Of a stretch of 41,921 bases of DNA, positions 26,054 through 34,373 are shown piece after piece. The translations under genes and the position numbers were made by a program. How positions within the stretch are numbered: position 1 is the stretch's first letter; each line of letters opens with the position of its first letter. The stretch is from Parabacteroides sp. (lineage in GTDB: Bacteria; Bacteroidota; Bacteroidia; Bacteroidales; Tannerellaceae): contig DXVO01000035.1 of NCBI GenBank assembly GCA_019417325.1, forward strand, positions 1 through 41,921, written 5' to 3'. The notes under the pieces are model-generated. The model was not told where the DNA came from, made no database searches, and worked only from the letters and a program-made list of their open reading frames with translations.

Positions 26054-27898
26054 TTATTGGATGTAATCAATCCATACTTTCATTTTTCCGGCTTCCCGGT
26101 TATCCCATGCATAATAAGGAATCAGGGAAATGGTTTTGTCACCGTTTGTTGCCTGGATGATTTCCACTCCGTTCAATAAAGAAGTCTCGAAATTACAGTT
26201 GAAAGCGGTCTGTGGAGTAATTACTGATTTATCGAAGTCTTTCGTATTGTCTGTCTCTTCCATGCAGTAAACAAGTGGTCCCCGTTGAATGGCACGTTTA
26301 CCTGCGTTCTGTTTCACTCTTGAATCCGCTTCCACTATTTCGACAGGCATTTCCAAATGCAGGGATATTTCGTCACCGTCTTTCCATTCTTTTTGAACGA
26401 CAGCATATCCTTTTTCTACCGGAGCCGTTTGCTGCTGTCCGTTTACTGCCAATGTATATTGCTTACACCAACCGGGTATACGAAGACGGATTTCCTTATT
26501 GAGTGGGGTGGTTGAGGATACTGTCAGTTTAACTTTCCCGTTCCAGGGGTAATCAGTCTCCTGTTTCAGTGTAATGTGATTTTTGCCTGCCTGTATTTCC
26601 GTACTGTTTCCAATATACAGGTTAACCCAAATAGCCTCTTTGGAAGTTCCGTAGATGTAATTACCAATAGAGGGGAGAAAACGGGAAATCTGGCTCGGGC
26701 AGCAAGCACAGCCATACCATGCCTGCCGGTGATGGTTGCCTTTTGATTCCAATGGATTCACATAGAAAAAGCGGTCGCCAGCCAGGGAAATACCAGCCAA
26801 TGCCCCGTTGTACATGGAACGTTCCAATACATCCACATATTTAGAATCTCCCGTCAACTGGTTCATACGCTGATTCCAGAGTACCATACCCACTGAAGCA
26901 CAAGTTTCGCAATAGGCATCAAGATTCGGCAAATCATAATCTTCGGTGAAACCTTCGTTATGGCGGGAAGAACCGATACCTCCGGTGATGTACATATTGC
27001 GTAGTACTACATCGTCCCATAAGCGGTTCAGGGCAGCTATGTATCCGGAGTCGCGTTTGATGGCTGCCACATCCGCCATACCGCAATACAGATACATGCA
27101 ACGCACGGCATGTCCTGCAATATCCGTCATTTCGCGTACCGGTTTGTCATCCTGGTAATAAATAGGATCCCATTCGCCTTCATCCCCTTTGCTTCCGTAG
27201 CCATGCCCGCGTTCTTCAAGCAGCCAGTTTGCGAAGTTGAGATAATTCTCCTGCCCGGTTACCTGGTATAGTTTAACCAATGCCAGTTCTATTTCTTCGT
27301 GTCCCGGAACCCAATGGCGTTTACCCGGTCCGAAGGTATTCATCATGTGGTCTGCCATGCGGATACAAACATCCAGTAATTTACGTTTGCCGGTTGCTTT
27401 GTAGTAGGCCACTCCGGCTTCAATCATATGGCCGGCACAATACATTTCGTGCTTGTCCATGTTACTCCATCGCTTGTCTAAACCGGTGAGGGTATAAAAG
27501 GTGTTGATGTATCCATCCGGTTGTTGGGCGGCGGCAAATTTATCAATCCATTGGTCTGCTTTCTTTTCCAGCTCCGGGTCGGGATTGTTTATCAGGCTGT
27601 AAGCCATCCCTTCCAGTGCTTTATACACATCGGAGTCATCAAAAAAGATACCGGAATGTTCCCCTGTGCCGTTTGCTGCATTTTCGAAATTCCGGATACG
27701 CCCGGTTTGGTTTTCAATCTGGTCGATACAAACAGGAAGGGTAGCCGTTATATGCTTTTTCAGCCGTGGCGACCAGAAATTATCTTGTATCCTGACTTGG
27801 GAAAAATCTACCTGCTCAATCATTTTGAGGGGAGTTTCTTTAGGCTGGCATCCCCATAAGGAAAGGCATCCTAAGGAGAGAATTAAGAACTGCTTCAT
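26054..27898 (-). CDS. GH127 beta-L-arabinofuranosidase-like lipoprotein (glycosidase B)
   Basis: 614 residues. Lipoprotein signal with lipobox LSLWGC. The catalytic barrel shows the GH127 pattern: GGIGSSRHNEGFTEDYDLPN, AYCETCASVGMVLWNQRM (Glu and Cys zinc ligands) and YGCACCPSQISRFLPS (Cys zinc ligand and Cys nucleophile), then a beta-sandwich with RIRIPGW-type sequence (IRLRIPGWCKQY). Family members remove beta-L-arabinofuranose from plant glycoproteins or pectic side chains. First gene of a two-gene operon with glycosidase A. No SusC/D is adjacent on the upstream side; whether the operon is regulated together with the beta-1,2-glucan locus downstream is open. Confidence 0.87.
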   Translation of the reverse strand: MKQFLILSLGCLSLWGCQPKETPLKMIEQVDFSQVRIQDNFWSPRLKKHITATLPVCIDQIENQTGRIRNFENAANGTGEHSGIFFDDSDVYKALEGMAYSLINNPDPELEKKADQWIDKFAAAQQPDGYINTFYTLTGLDKRWSNMDKHEMYCAGHMIEAGVAYYKATGKRKLLDVCIRMADHMMNTFGPGKRHWVPGHEEIELALVKLYQVTGQENYLNFANWLLEERGHGYGSKGDEGEWDPIYYQDDKPVREMTDIAGHAVRCMYLYCGMADVAAIKRDSGYIAALNRLWDDVVLRNMYITGGIGSSRHNEGFTEDYDLPNLDAYCETCASVGMVLWNQRMNQLTGDSKYVDVLERSMYNGALAGISLAGDRFFYVNPLESKGNHHRQAWYGCACCPSQISRFLPSIGNYIYGTSKEAIWVNLYIGNSTEIQAGKNHITLKQETDYPWNGKVKLTVSSTTPLNKEIRLRIPGWCKQYTLAVNGQQQTAPVEKGYAVVQKEWKDGDEISLHLEMPVEIVEADSRVKQNAGKRAIQRGPLVYCMEETDNTKDFDKSVITPQTAFNCNFETSLLNGVEIIQATNGDKTISLIPYYAWDNREAGKMKVWIDYIQ

Positions 27899-27942
27899 AT
27901 TTAGAATTTAAAGTTAGATATTACTTGTTGGTCTTGAGATTA

Positions 27943-27950
27943 CAAAATAA
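27943..27950 (-). promoter_or_regulatory. Candidate -7 element TTATTTTG for the GH127 operon
   Basis: Matches TAnnTTTG at 5 of 6 defined positions, 44 bp upstream of the ATG at 27898. No -33 box was seen. Confidence 0.28.
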
Positions 27951-28080
27951 ATATAATCCAGGCATTTAGAGGAACTGTTTTTACATAATTTATGGGTTTG
28001 TTTCTTTTTTATCCCTTTTGGGATGGATAATTTGCAGAGATAGTATGGCTTTTGAGTGAATTTTTATAAGTGTTACAATA

Positions 28081-28131
28081 TTACATCCGATGTAAATTGA
28101 GTGCTTGTAAGCATAAATACATCGGATGTAA
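28081..28131. promoter_or_regulatory. Nested dyad: two palindromic sites forming a 14-bp inverted repeat
   Basis: TTACATCCGATGTA (28081-28094) and TACATCGGATGTAA (28118-28131) are exact reverse complements; each is itself a palindrome (ACATC, one base, GATGT), with centres 36 bp apart. Between them TGCTTGTAAGCA (28103-28114) is a third inverted repeat. It may be a paired operator for the GH127 operon (starts 183 bp away) or an RNA hairpin after GH76 (stop 29 bp away); there is no U-run, which favours the operator reading. Confidence 0.5.
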
Positions 28132-28159
28132 ATAACATTATTAGAATTAGAAGTGTCTT

Positions 28160-29674
28160 TTATAACCCGTCGCGTTCCAGCATCGCCAGCCGTGCCAGCA
28201 TTTCGACGCAGGCTCCTTCGTGCAGGATGTCCCATTTGGATTGTGTGGTACCTCCGCGGAAGTCTTCGTTCATCAGGTTGGTATCCCTGTTTCTGCAATC
28301 GGACAACCACGCATGGGAGAGTGTCTTTTCGTATGCAGAAACATAGGTGCGGTCTCCGTCAGTTTTATATAGTTCGATAAAGCCCCTCAACAGAATGGCC
28401 TGGAACCATACATGCCCCGGGTCCAGAATATTGAAAGTCTCGTTCAGGAAGTAGGAATGGAAAGGGACGAACCATTTCTTGTAGGCAGACTTGGCTATAT
28501 CCTGTGCGTCGGTCAGGTATTGCTGTTCACCCGTAATCTTGTACAACAAGCAGGCTACCTGCATCGGCTGACCGGCATTATAGCTGTATTTGGCTTTCGA
28601 CGGAACCATATCGGGACCGATGCAATCCCAGTAAAGGTAATCATCCGGGTCTTGCAGGTAGGTTTGCAGCCATATATATAACTCTTTGGCTACATCCAGG
28701 TACGTTGCTTCATTCGTCAGCAGATACAGTTTGCAGCCGAGTACGGCGGCAGGAGCGGTGGAGCAGGTATGTTTCGTGTTCGTAGGTCCGTTCATCTCTT
28801 TCCAGTGGATACCGCCCCCACAGGTATCGTCTTTGCCGTGCATCAGGTATTTCCACACCAGAATTGCTTTTTCTAGGAAACGGGCGTCGTGGGTTTGTTC
28901 GTAAAGGTCTGCCATGTCCAGTCCGATCCAGGCATTGTCGTCGTAAAGGCGGTCGTTGCCATTGGCTGGATATACGGCATAGGCTTCTATATTATTATCC
29001 GTAGTGATGAAGCGGTTGATGCTGTTGAACATCCGGTCGGTCAGCCCGGTATATTTCTGTTCGTATTTACCCATGCCCAAAGAAGCAGCCCGGATAGCGG
29101 TATATCCCGATAGGCCGCCTCCCTGTCCCCATACCGTAGCGTCGCCATCCCAATAAGGACCTGTGGCATTCGGGTAGGAAGCGTTCCAGCAGTCCCGTGC
29201 CGACTTACCGAAGAACAGCATCTTCACGGAGCTCATCAGCGAGTCCGCCCGTTCCATAAATACGGATTTTGTATCCGGTGCATCTCCTTTGCGTGGTGCT
29301 GCATTTACGGATTTTGCCGGATACCGTTTGCCGGTCTTGTCGATGGTAACGGCTGTTATTTCGTAGACGGCAAATTGCGGAACAAGTATCTTTATCTCGC
29401 TGTCGGAGGCCGGTATCACATCCACCAATACCGGGGCAGGGGTGATGCTTTGGGCCTTTGTTTGTTGGGAATACGACAATTCCACTTTTATCACATCCTT
29501 GTTTTCAGGGTTCTTCCATTTCACATGGATTTCATGGACGGTTTCTGTGGCTAAGGCTTCGAGAGAAGAAACGGAGCTCAGGCTTTCGTCCGGAATCTCA
29601 TTCTTATTGCTGCATGAGGTATGGGCGAACAGGAACGAGCCGAGTATAAAAAGGGTATATGTTATTGATTTCAT
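28160..29674 (-). CDS. GH76 endo-alpha-1,6-mannanase lipoprotein
   Basis: 504 residues. Lipoprotein signal AHTSC (C21). An N-terminal Ig/FN3-like domain of the DUF4998 type (about 33-125) is followed by the GH76 (alpha/alpha)6 domain (about 140-504) with the catalytic Asp pair D245-D246 in LYDDNAWIGLDMADLYE. GH76 enzymes cut alpha-1,6-mannan backbones such as in yeast cell-wall mannan. It follows the LamG lipoprotein by 15 bp. In most Bacteroidales mannan loci a SusC/D pair is directly upstream; none is present here. Confidence 0.88.
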   Translation of the reverse strand: MKSITYTLFILGSFLFAHTSCSNKNEIPDESLSSVSSLEALATETVHEIHVKWKNPENKDVIKVELSYSQQTKAQSITPAPVLVDVIPASDSEIKILVPQFAVYEITAVTIDKTGKRYPAKSVNAAPRKGDAPDTKSVFMERADSLMSSVKMLFFGKSARDCWNASYPNATGPYWDGDATVWGQGGGLSGYTAIRAASLGMGKYEQKYTGLTDRMFNSINRFITTDNNIEAYAVYPANGNDRLYDDNAWIGLDMADLYEQTHDARFLEKAILVWKYLMHGKDDTCGGGIHWKEMNGPTNTKHTCSTAPAAVLGCKLYLLTNEATYLDVAKELYIWLQTYLQDPDDYLYWDCIGPDMVPSKAKYSYNAGQPMQVACLLYKITGEQQYLTDAQDIAKSAYKKWFVPFHSYFLNETFNILDPGHVWFQAILLRGFIELYKTDGDRTYVSAYEKTLSHAWLSDCRNRDTNLMNEDFRGGTTQSKWDILHEGACVEMLARLAMLERDGL

Positions 29675-29689
29675 AGATTTTGTGTGGAT

Positions 29690-31003
29690 TTATGGGTTAG
29701 GTCTTTCTACAAATACATCTTTCGGGACGATAACAGGCGAGTATCCGCCACCTGCAACCGGGGCAATGATGAGGTTCGTTTCATACTTGCCCCCATTGAT
29801 GTCCTGGATATAGTTGGTTTCCACTCCTGCCGAGAAAATCCAGCGGGCCAGCAACCCTTCCGGTTGTGCGTCTTTCAGGTCGTGCATGTTTTCCTGTATC
29901 TCTGTTGCCGTACGGGCCGTAGTCCATACCCTTGCTTCGGCGGCAATTCCTTTCATGGCACGGAAATCCTGTCCACAGGCGCGTCCTATTTCGAAGCGGT
30001 CGCCATCGTTGCTGGATGCCAAATCGACGGAAGTGTGAGTCTGTTCTTCCTTGTTTATTTTCAGTTCGTCCTGTACGCCGTTTATATACAGTTTATATTT
30101 CCCGGCGGTAGTTTCCTGCGAGCAATCTACCACCAGCGCCAGGTGCATCCATTCGTTCAGGTTGAAACTGCCGGTACTTTCCAGCATCACCTTGTCGCCT
30201 AATCCGGCTATTTCGATAGGATGCGTTTCTTTGTAATCGTCATATTTGCCGCGCATGATCAGTTTGCCTTCCAGTCCCATAAAGGTTTGCAATCCGCGGT
30301 ACCCGTCTATCTTGCAATAGATTTCGAAAGTGACCTGTTTGCAGTTTCTGATGAAATTGTCGTACACGCCGATTTCCTTGAAGTTGGCATAGCAGAAATA
30401 TGCGGTACCCAGATTCATGGCATACAGCGGACCGTCTACCGTTACGGTAACCGGTTCGGAAATTTCCCCTTTGTCGTCTTTTACCGTAAAAGTCGTTGTT
30501 CCGTTTCGTTTGCCGGTGATGGTCACCCGGTTGTTTTCAACCGTAGCCCTGATGATGGCGGGATTGGCAACCTCCATCCGGTATTTGCCGTTTCCGGAAA
30601 GGATATTCAGGGTATCGCCGGCTTGCATGGCCGTTAATCGGATGTCGTGTTTATCCAGTTTCAGTTCCGTACCGGTTTTTACGGAGATATGGATATTCGC
30701 CCTGCGCTCGTATTGGTCGGAGACTACCAGCAATGCTTCCGCTTCATTTTCACGGGTAGGGGCGGTGATGGTAATCATTTGGTCTTTTACTTCGGCTTTT
30801 ACCACATTTTCGTTGGATGAGATAACGGTATAGGTTCCGTTGCCGCTGATGATGTTTACTGATTTTGAACTGCCGTGGCGGATAACGAGTTCCGTTTGGT
30901 CTACAGTCAGTTCCTTGAGGTCTGTAGGTGAATTGTCGCTGTCCTTGCATGCTGCCTGCAGGAGGAGCAACGACAGTAAGACCGTGGTCGGTTTGATTTT
31001 CAT
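29690..31003 (-). CDS. Surface lipoprotein with Ig-like repeats and a LamG-type domain
   Basis: 437 residues. Lipoprotein signal LLQAAC (C19). Two beta-sandwich repeats of about 80 residues follow (starting at LTVDQTELVIRHGSS and LKLDKHDIRLTAMQAG; each ends in an ITI/VTITG strand), then a LamG/concanavalin-like domain from about residue 195 with FEIYCKIDGYRG, EWMHLALVVD, YKLYINGVQD and AEARVWTTARTATEIQ. No catalytic motif is recognised; a carbohydrate-binding surface protein for the GH76 that follows is likely. First gene of the two-gene unit, with a perfect -7 element upstream. Confidence 0.78.
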   Translation of the reverse strand: MKIKPTTVLLSLLLLQAACKDSDNSPTDLKELTVDQTELVIRHGSSKSVNIISGNGTYTVISSNENVVKAEVKDQMITITAPTRENEAEALLVVSDQYERRANIHISVKTGTELKLDKHDIRLTAMQAGDTLNILSGNGKYRMEVANPAIIRATVENNRVTITGKRNGTTTFTVKDDKGEISEPVTVTVDGPLYAMNLGTAYFCYANFKEIGVYDNFIRNCKQVTFEIYCKIDGYRGLQTFMGLEGKLIMRGKYDDYKETHPIEIAGLGDKVMLESTGSFNLNEWMHLALVVDCSQETTAGKYKLYINGVQDELKINKEEQTHTSVDLASSNDGDRFEIGRACGQDFRAMKGIAAEARVWTTARTATEIQENMHDLKDAQPEGLLARWIFSAGVETNYIQDINGGKYETNLIIAPVAGGGYSPVIVPKDVFVERPNP

Positions 31004-31070
31004 TGTATGTTAATTAATAGTTAGAATTATCAACACGTGGTTAAAGATACAGGGTGATTGGTTGATGGTG

Positions 31071-31078
31071 CAAAGATA
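31071..31078 (-). promoter_or_regulatory. -7 promoter element TATCTTTG of the LamG-GH76 unit
   Basis: Plus strand CAAAGATA, minus strand TATCTTTG, full match to TAnnTTTG, 67 bp upstream of the LamG ATG. Confidence 0.5.
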
Positions 31079-31155
31079 ATTTTTTATCAGTATAATTTCC
31101 TGAAAAAAGGGGGTAAATCGGGATGGGTGGTTTTGTAGCGGGAATAGTTACTGGC

Positions 31156-31270
31156 TTGCGTCGACGGTAGATGCCGAGGCGCGTCGATGATAAACGCCGG
31201 GCGCCGTCGACAGCAGACGCCGAACGCCGTCTACGATAGACGTAGGGCGGTGTTGACGATAGACGCAGAA
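31156..31270. repeat. Five imperfect 23-bp tandem repeats, GC-rich
   Basis: Units start at 31156, 31179, 31202, 31225 and 31248. All keep the pattern GYGTYNAC-N-GNC: examples CGTCGACGGTAGATGCC, CGTCGATGATAAACGCC, CGTCGACAGCAGACGCC, CGTCTACGATAGACG, TGTTGACGATAGACGC. Each unit has an internal dyad (GCGTC ... GACGC); in the last unit the arms GTGTT/GACGC still pair through G-U. Period 23 rules out conserved coding. The base composition is far above the flanking AT-rich gap. Confidence 0.85.
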
Positions 31271-31284
31271 ATTAGGCACAAAGA

Positions 31285-31319
31285 AAAAGGCCATCTAAAT
31301 GTTTTTTAGACGGCCTTTT
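31285..31319 (-). terminator. Terminator of the PiT gene
   Basis: AAAAGGCCATCTAAA (31285-31299) pairs with TTTAGACGGCCTTTT (31305-31319) with one mismatch; U-rich sequence (TTTTTC) follows on the minus strand. It starts 27 bp past the PiT stop. Confidence 0.85.
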
Positions 31320-31346
31320 CCGGATAACCTAATATAATACCTAAAC

Positions 31347-33602
31347 TTATTCTTTCTGGAATTTACGGCTTACCTTCAGCAGGTTGGCGGTGAAAGAAAC
31401 TACATTCTGTGCTTCCTGTACCATATTCAGGTAAACCATGCTTACTTTTGTACTGCCACTCTGTCCCTGGATACGTTTCAACTCTTCTTTCTTAAGCATT
31501 GTCAGTTTGTTGGTCAGTTCCACAGACTCTGCTATCATATCGTCCATGCGGTGGTAGTCGTTCTTTTCAATCATAGCGGAACTACGGTTCAGGAAGGATA
31601 CGATTTGTTCCGTCATCTTTCCGAAATCCTTCTTCTGGACATCACTCAGTGGGCTGAAATTATTATCGACATGCTCTTTGTTAGGCTCTGTCATACGGCG
31701 GATACTGAACACGATTTCACTGGCGAAATCATTCCCCTGGTAATAATATAAGCCTTTATCGATTGCTATATTGTGTTCCAACTGGGTAACCCCTAAGGTG
31801 CCAACCCGTTTTACCTGTTTCAGATAGGTCTTTTCCTCTTCGATGGCAATCAGGGCACGGCGCAATTCTTTCAGATTCTCATCCATAAAGCCGTGTACCG
31901 AACGGTTGAATGTGTCGGCTGCAAAATGAAGTACCTTGCACAATTCTTCGCGGCTATGTTCGCGGAACAAAGAAAGCGCTTCCCGTTTGTCCGTTGTTTC
32001 ACGCAGTTTGCTGACAGTAGTGCTTACGGCTTCTCTCATGGCTTCTTTCTTCTGTTTTCTCTTGTACATAAGCTGGTTATGTATCAACATATAAGCAGCC
32101 AGACATACTACAGCAACCATTGCGGCAATGCCTCCCACGTAAATCAATAAAGCAGCGAGGAAACAAACGGTAAATGCAGCACCAGCCGTGATAAACCATC
32201 CGCCGATTACGGAAAGCACACCGGTAATACGGTATACCGCACTTTCGCGTCCCCAGGCACGGTCGGCAAGCGAGCTACCCATTGCTACCATGAAAGCTAC
32301 ATATGTAGTGGAAAGAGGCAGTTTCAGTGAAGTACCGACTGCAATTAAAAGTCCTGAAAGAACCACATTAACAGAAGCACGCACCAGGTCGAAACTTGCT
32401 TTATTTTCCAATATCACCTCGTCGTTATTGAAACGGCTGTCTATCCAGTCTTTCATGCGGGGAGGTACGACGCTCAATATCGAGCTACCCATATTATTGC
32501 AGGTACGAACCAGAACGCGGGCAACCGGCGAGGTTCCGAAGTTCTCGTTTCCTTCCGACTGGCGGGCAAGGTCGACCGAGGTTTTAACCACATTCTGCGC
32601 TTTCTTTGATGTTGCCAGCGCAATCACCATTACCAGGCCTGAACCGACAAGGAAATACCAGGGAGTCTTAGCCGGTCCGAGCAGCGAGTTCATCAGGAAA
32701 GTATCCGGTGTGGTAGTTCCTCCCTGTGCCATCAGATCCATATAAGAAGAATAACCTACCAGAGGCACACCGATAAAGTTTACCAGGTCGTTTCCTGCAA
32801 AGGCAAGTGCCAAAGCAAACGTACCCAACAGAATCACAATTTTGAACACATTTACTTTCAACCAGTGCAGGCATTGCATCAGGATTGTAAAGAAAATCAA
32901 TGACCCCCATATAATCTGGTTCGTATCGTTATAGATGATATCTTTCAATGTTCCTTCCATAAACGGACTGTCTTTCAATCCTTTTATCAACATAAAATAA
33001 AGGATTGCCGTAGCAGCCAAGCCCCCGAAAAGACCGATGAAATATTTAGAATGCTTTTTATAATTGAAAGTAAAGATGATACGGGATATGTATTGTACTA
33101 CGGCGCCGAAGAAGAAGGCTATTGCAACCGAAAGGAAAATGGCGAGAATCACGGTAAAGGCTTTATCCGTATTCACCAGGTCGCCCAACTGTAAGGCTCC
33201 ATTGGAGTTTATTATTTTCATCATCGACAAAGCGACGGTTCCTCCCAGCAATTCGAAAACTAACGATACGGTCGTGGAGGTAGGCATCCCCAGGGAGTTG
33301 AACACATCCAATAGTACCACATCCGTCAGCATCACTGCCAGTAGGATACACATGATTTCGGAGAAGAAGAAGTGTTGCGGCTGGAAAATGCCATTACGCG
33401 CTACATCCATCATCCCATTGGAAAGGGATGCCCCGACAAAGATTCCGACTGCTGCTATCACCATGATCACTCTGAAAGATGCGGTTTTTGAGCCTATCGC
33501 CGAATTGAGGAAGTTCGCTGCATCATTGCTGACACCCACCGATAAATCGAAGACAGCCAGTATGAACAGGAAAATAATAAGAATGAGATAAAACGTTTCC
33601 AT
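31347..33602 (-). CDS. PiT-family inorganic phosphate transporter with C-terminal PhoU-like domain
   Basis: 751 residues. The N-terminal two thirds are a PHO4/PiT permease with the duplicated signature: GVSNDAANFLNSAIGSKTAS near 23-42, LAFAGNDLVNFIGVPL in the second half, and SLGMPTSTTVSLVFELLGGT and LPLSTTYVAFMVAMGSSLADRAWGRES. The last about 215 residues (from TTVSKLRETTDKREAL) are charged helices resembling PhoU/DUF47. PiT proteins move phosphate with a cation; a fused PhoU-like part may gate uptake. An array of 11-bp phased TTAC repeats lies 21-82 bp upstream, suggesting Pho-type control. Divergent from the ECF sigma gene. Confidence 0.9.
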   Translation of the reverse strand: METFYLILIIFLFILAVFDLSVGVSNDAANFLNSAIGSKTASFRVIMVIAAVGIFVGASLSNGMMDVARNGIFQPQHFFFSEIMCILLAVMLTDVVLLDVFNSLGMPTSTTVSLVFELLGGTVALSMMKIINSNGALQLGDLVNTDKAFTVILAIFLSVAIAFFFGAVVQYISRIIFTFNYKKHSKYFIGLFGGLAATAILYFMLIKGLKDSPFMEGTLKDIIYNDTNQIIWGSLIFFTILMQCLHWLKVNVFKIVILLGTFALALAFAGNDLVNFIGVPLVGYSSYMDLMAQGGTTTPDTFLMNSLLGPAKTPWYFLVGSGLVMVIALATSKKAQNVVKTSVDLARQSEGNENFGTSPVARVLVRTCNNMGSSILSVVPPRMKDWIDSRFNNDEVILENKASFDLVRASVNVVLSGLLIAVGTSLKLPLSTTYVAFMVAMGSSLADRAWGRESAVYRITGVLSVIGGWFITAGAAFTVCFLAALLIYVGGIAAMVAVVCLAAYMLIHNQLMYKRKQKKEAMREAVSTTVSKLRETTDKREALSLFREHSREELCKVLHFAADTFNRSVHGFMDENLKELRRALIAIEEEKTYLKQVKRVGTLGVTQLEHNIAIDKGLYYYQGNDFASEIVFSIRRMTEPNKEHVDNNFSPLSDVQKKDFGKMTEQIVSFLNRSSAMIEKNDYHRMDDMIAESVELTNKLTMLKKEELKRIQGQSGSTKVSMVYLNMVQEAQNVVSFTANLLKVSRKFQKE

Positions 33603-33622
33603 AAATTAGTGTTGCTTATTCG

Positions 33623-33684
33623 GTTACAAAAGTCTGAAATAAATATTACACAAAAATTACATGGATGTTACAAACTTGTTACAA
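33623..33684 (-). promoter_or_regulatory. Pho-box-like array upstream of the phosphate transporter
   Basis: TTAC occurs on the plus strand at 33646, 33657, 33668 and 33679, exactly 11 bp apart, and again in phase at 33624. On the minus (transporter) strand the units read TTGTAAC, TTGTAAC, ATGTAAT, GTGTAAT with 4-bp spacers, the layout of PhoB boxes (7-bp direct repeats, 11-bp period, core TGTxA). Confidence 0.65.
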
Positions 33685-33732
33685 AACCCATTTCTCCCGC
33701 TTTATCGATTTAATATGAAAAATGTAACTTTC

Positions 33733-33747
33733 CACTAAGGGTTTTTC
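33733..33747 (+). promoter_or_regulatory. CACTAAGGGTTTTTC element before the ECF sigma gene
   Basis: Same 15-mer as at 34374-34388. It is 50 bp upstream of the sigma start; no TAnnTTTG element is present nearby, so this may be an ECF-sigma-dependent promoter. Confidence 0.45.
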
Positions 33748-33796
33748 ATTCTACAGGCGACAGAATAAATAGAACTTATTTTAAATTTACCGGCAG

Positions 33797-34351
33797 TTGC
33801 GAGGAGAACGAGAAAATATCACACATTGGGTCGAGGAAATGGCATTGTCGAATTCCCAGGCTGCCCTTAAATCGCTTTATATAGCCTATTTCCATAGGCT
33901 CATGCGGTTTGTGGGCATATATGTATCTTCTCCAGCCGAAGCGGAAGAAGTCGTGTCCGATACTTTTCTGGCTTTATGGGATAACCGCTGCGCTTTGGCT
34001 GGTATGACCAATATCGACGCCTACATCTATACCGTAGCCCGCAATAAGGCTGTCAGCTATTACCGCAAACAAACGATGGAGAATGTTTCTCTGGATGAAT
34101 CGTCGATCGACTTTTTCGCCCATACGGAGACTACCCCCGAGGAAGAACTTATCAGCCGCGAAGAGATCGGCCGGCTGAATGCGGCGATTAATTCGCTCCC
34201 GCCCAAATGCCGCATCGCTTTCAAACTGGTAAGGGAAGACAAACTGAAATACAAAGATGTCGCTTCGATTCTCGATATTTCGGTGAAGACACTGGAAGCG
34301 CATCTTGCCAGTGCCGTAAAGAAACTCAGGGAAACACTGTCGCGAAAATAA
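33797..34351 (+). CDS. ECF-type RNA polymerase sigma factor
   Basis: 184 residues. Sigma region 2 (QAALKSLYIAYFHRLMRFVGIYVSSPAEAEEVVSDTFLALWDNR) and region 4 (AINSLPPKCRIAFKLVREDKLKYKDVASILDISVKTLEAHLASAVKKLRE) are complete; regions 1 and 3 are absent, as in ECF sigmas. Its partner FecR gene and an STN-domain SusC follow on the same strand, the usual trans-envelope relay in Bacteroidales. Start: the frame has no ATG until 33839, which would cut into region 2's first helix (ENITHWVEEMALSNSQ), so I prefer TTG at 33797. The 15-mer element shared with the FecR upstream region suggests autoregulation. Confidence 0.88.
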   Translation: MRGERENITHWVEEMALSNSQAALKSLYIAYFHRLMRFVGIYVSSPAEAEEVVSDTFLALWDNRCALAGMTNIDAYIYTVARNKAVSYYRKQTMENVSLDESSIDFFAHTETTPEEELISREEIGRLNAAINSLPPKCRIAFKLVREDKLKYKDVASILDISVKTLEAHLASAVKKLRETLSRK

Positions 34352-34373
34352 ATCTGTATCTTTTTCTGATTTT

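Larger units (their letters stand above)
31004..31346. other. 343-bp gene-free gap: promoter, 23-bp repeat array, terminator
   Basis: No credible gene. From left to right it holds the leader and -7 element of the LamG gene (31071-31078), an unexplained GC-rich array of five 23-bp repeats (31156-31270) and the terminator of the phosphate transporter (31285-31319). Confidence 0.8.

Noticed and set aside
28011..28024. Hairpin ATCCC-TTTT-GGGAT as a terminator
   Set aside because: Only 5-bp stem; the T-rich tract is on the wrong side for either gene strand.
27990..28310. 106-codon minus-strand frame overlapping the end of GH76
   Set aside because: Overlaps GH76 in another frame and runs into an AT-rich palindromic gap; no family resemblance.
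32188..33591. Two long plus-strand frames (185 and 175 codons) opposite the PiT gene
   Set aside because: Antisense to a complete transporter gene; their composition (Thr, Arg, Ser-rich) is what the opposite strand of membrane-protein codons gives.
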